Shown in pieces: positions 63,247 to 64,000 of a DNA stretch of 64,000 nt. The stretch is from Mycobacterium fragae (GTDB lineage: Bacteria > Actinomycetota > Actinomycetes > Mycobacteriales > Mycobacteriaceae). Under the pieces are notes generated by a model. That model was given only the letters and a program-made list of their open reading frames with translations, was not told the DNA's origin and searched no databases. The position numbers and the translations under genes were made by a program. Where the stretch lies: contig NZ_LQOW01000024.1 in assembly GCF_002102185.1 (NCBI RefSeq), positions 124,001 through 188,000 on the forward strand, in the 5' to 3' direction. Numbering within the stretch: position 1 is the stretch's first letter; every line of letters begins with the position of its first letter.

Positions 63247-64000
63247 CCGCGTAGCGGGGCGAACGCGAATTCCCGCAGCCCTTGGCGCGGCTCGATATCC
63301 GCCCGGAAACCCAGCACCTCGGCGGCCCGGGCCGGATCGGCGACGATGTGGCGCACGTCGCCGCTGCGGTACTGGAGGGTGACCACCGGCGACACAACGG
63401 AATCCCGGGCTTCACACAGCCGCGTCGCCACCTCGAGGATCGAAATCGGCTGCCCGGAGCAAACGTTGGCGGCAGTGAAGCCCTGGCGGTCAGACGCGAT
63501 CGCAGCCAGGTTGGCGGCGGCCACGTCGTCGACGTGGACGAAGTCGCGCATTTGGCCGCCGTCTTCGAAAACCGGTGGCGGCTGACCCTTTTCGAGGGCC
63601 GAGCGGAAGATCGCGGCGACTCCCGAATACGGGGTGTCGCGTGGCATACCCGGGCCGTAGACGTTGTGATAACGCAAAGCCACCACCGAGCCGCCCGTCG
63701 ACTCCGACCACGCCAGCGCGTAATGCTCCTGCGCGGTCTTGCTGGCCGCGTACAAGCTGCGCGGCCGAAGCGCAGCGTCTTCGTCGACCAGCTGCCAGGC
63801 CAGTTCCTCGCCGCCGACCGGGCAGCGGTGCTCGAACACGCCGGCGTCAAGATCTTCGCGACGCCGCGGCAGCGGATCGACAGGGCCGTGCTGGACGCAG
63901 TGATAGCGGCCCTGCCCGTAGACCACCATCGATGACGCCAGCACCAGGCGCCGCACGCCGGCGTCGAACATCTGAGCCAGCAACACGGCGGTGCCGTAAT
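63243..64000 (-). CDS. galE3: NAD-dependent epimerase/dehydratase, GalE3-like (N-terminus beyond window)
   Basis: 252 residues are visible; the frame is open at base 64000 (YGTAVLLAQMFDAG), so the N-terminal FAD/NAD-binding GxxGxxG lies outside. SSMVVYGQG carries the catalytic Ser, SLYAASKTAQEHYALAW the YxxxK pair, VALRYHNVYGPGMP and DFVHVDDVAAANLAA the substrate and NAD regions. Corresponds to Rv0536 (galE3). A UDP-sugar epimerase supplying galactose or related sugars, matching galT-galK elsewhere in the window only by theme. Ends over the convergent Rv0537c-like gene by four bases. Confidence 0.9.
   Translation of the reverse strand, partial: YGTAVLLAQMFDAGVRRLVLASSMVVYGQGRYHCVQHGPVDPLPRRREDLDAGVFEHRCPVGGEELAWQLVDEDAALRPRSLYAASKTAQEHYALAWSESTGGSVVALRYHNVYGPGMPRDTPYSGVAAIFRSALEKGQPPPVFEDGGQMRDFVHVDDVAAANLAAIASDRQGFTAANVCSGQPISILEVATRLCEARDSVVSPVVTLQYRSGDVRHIVADPARAAEVLGFRADIEPRQGLREFAFAPLRG

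Overview
The window is chromosomal DNA of a Mycobacterium, most likely a non-tuberculous species. It is GC-rich (roughly two thirds G+C by eye), uses GTG and TTG starts freely, and carries a long block whose gene order matches the M. tuberculosis Rv0536-Rv0566c region as I remember it, read in the opposite direction. Typical mycobacterial genes are present: mgtA, menJ, cyp135B, PitA, FadD8, many deazaflavin-type nitroreductases and TIGR00027-type methyltransferases. No search was run, so all homologies come from reading and recall.

Left part (1-13 kb) is accessory in character. It holds a GH92 glycosidase cut by the window edge, a DMT-like exporter, two paralogous methyltransferases flanking a one-motif phospholipase-D-fold protein, a reductase and a large Rv0585c-like membrane protein. 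A toxin-antitoxin-rich stretch follows: an orphan VapB26, a RES-domain toxin with its antitoxin, a MazEF pair divergent from a Mut7-C RNase gene that leads into a cyp135B P450, and a second orphan VapB.

From 13 to 26 kb: the Leloir pair galT-galK, a FUSC-family transporter, a hydrolase, a broken fadD, a transglutaminase preceded by a 37-codon ORF, a cold-shock gene with a strong terminator, a stand-alone cytochrome b (qcrB paralogue) behind a BlaI-like operator, a Baeyer-Villiger-type monooxygenase, and an AT-rich island with a tiny zinc-ribbon ORF and a 36-bp perfect palindrome close to tRNA-Tyr.

From 26 to 64 kb the window follows the conserved menaquinone neighbourhood. menJ, grcC1, menG, menD, bpoC (candidate menH), menC, menB and menE are present, interleaved with gpdA1, htpX, mgtA, fadD8, pitA, Rv0537c-Rv0547c-like genes and galE. 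Together they cover most of menaquinone synthesis, tail supply and tail saturation; menF and menA are not in the window. Lineage-specific insertions break the block: two nitroreductase-like FDOR genes, an AraC/DJ-1 pair, a PknH-sensor-like lipoprotein, a DsbA-like protein and an HTTM membrane pair. Readable regulation includes a near-consensus promoter with an embedded inverted repeat before the Rv0560c homologue, a KstR-type box before fadD8 and several intergenic hairpins. Two genes are broken: the fadD at 18.6 kb and the Rv0537c homologue at 61.7-63.2 kb.
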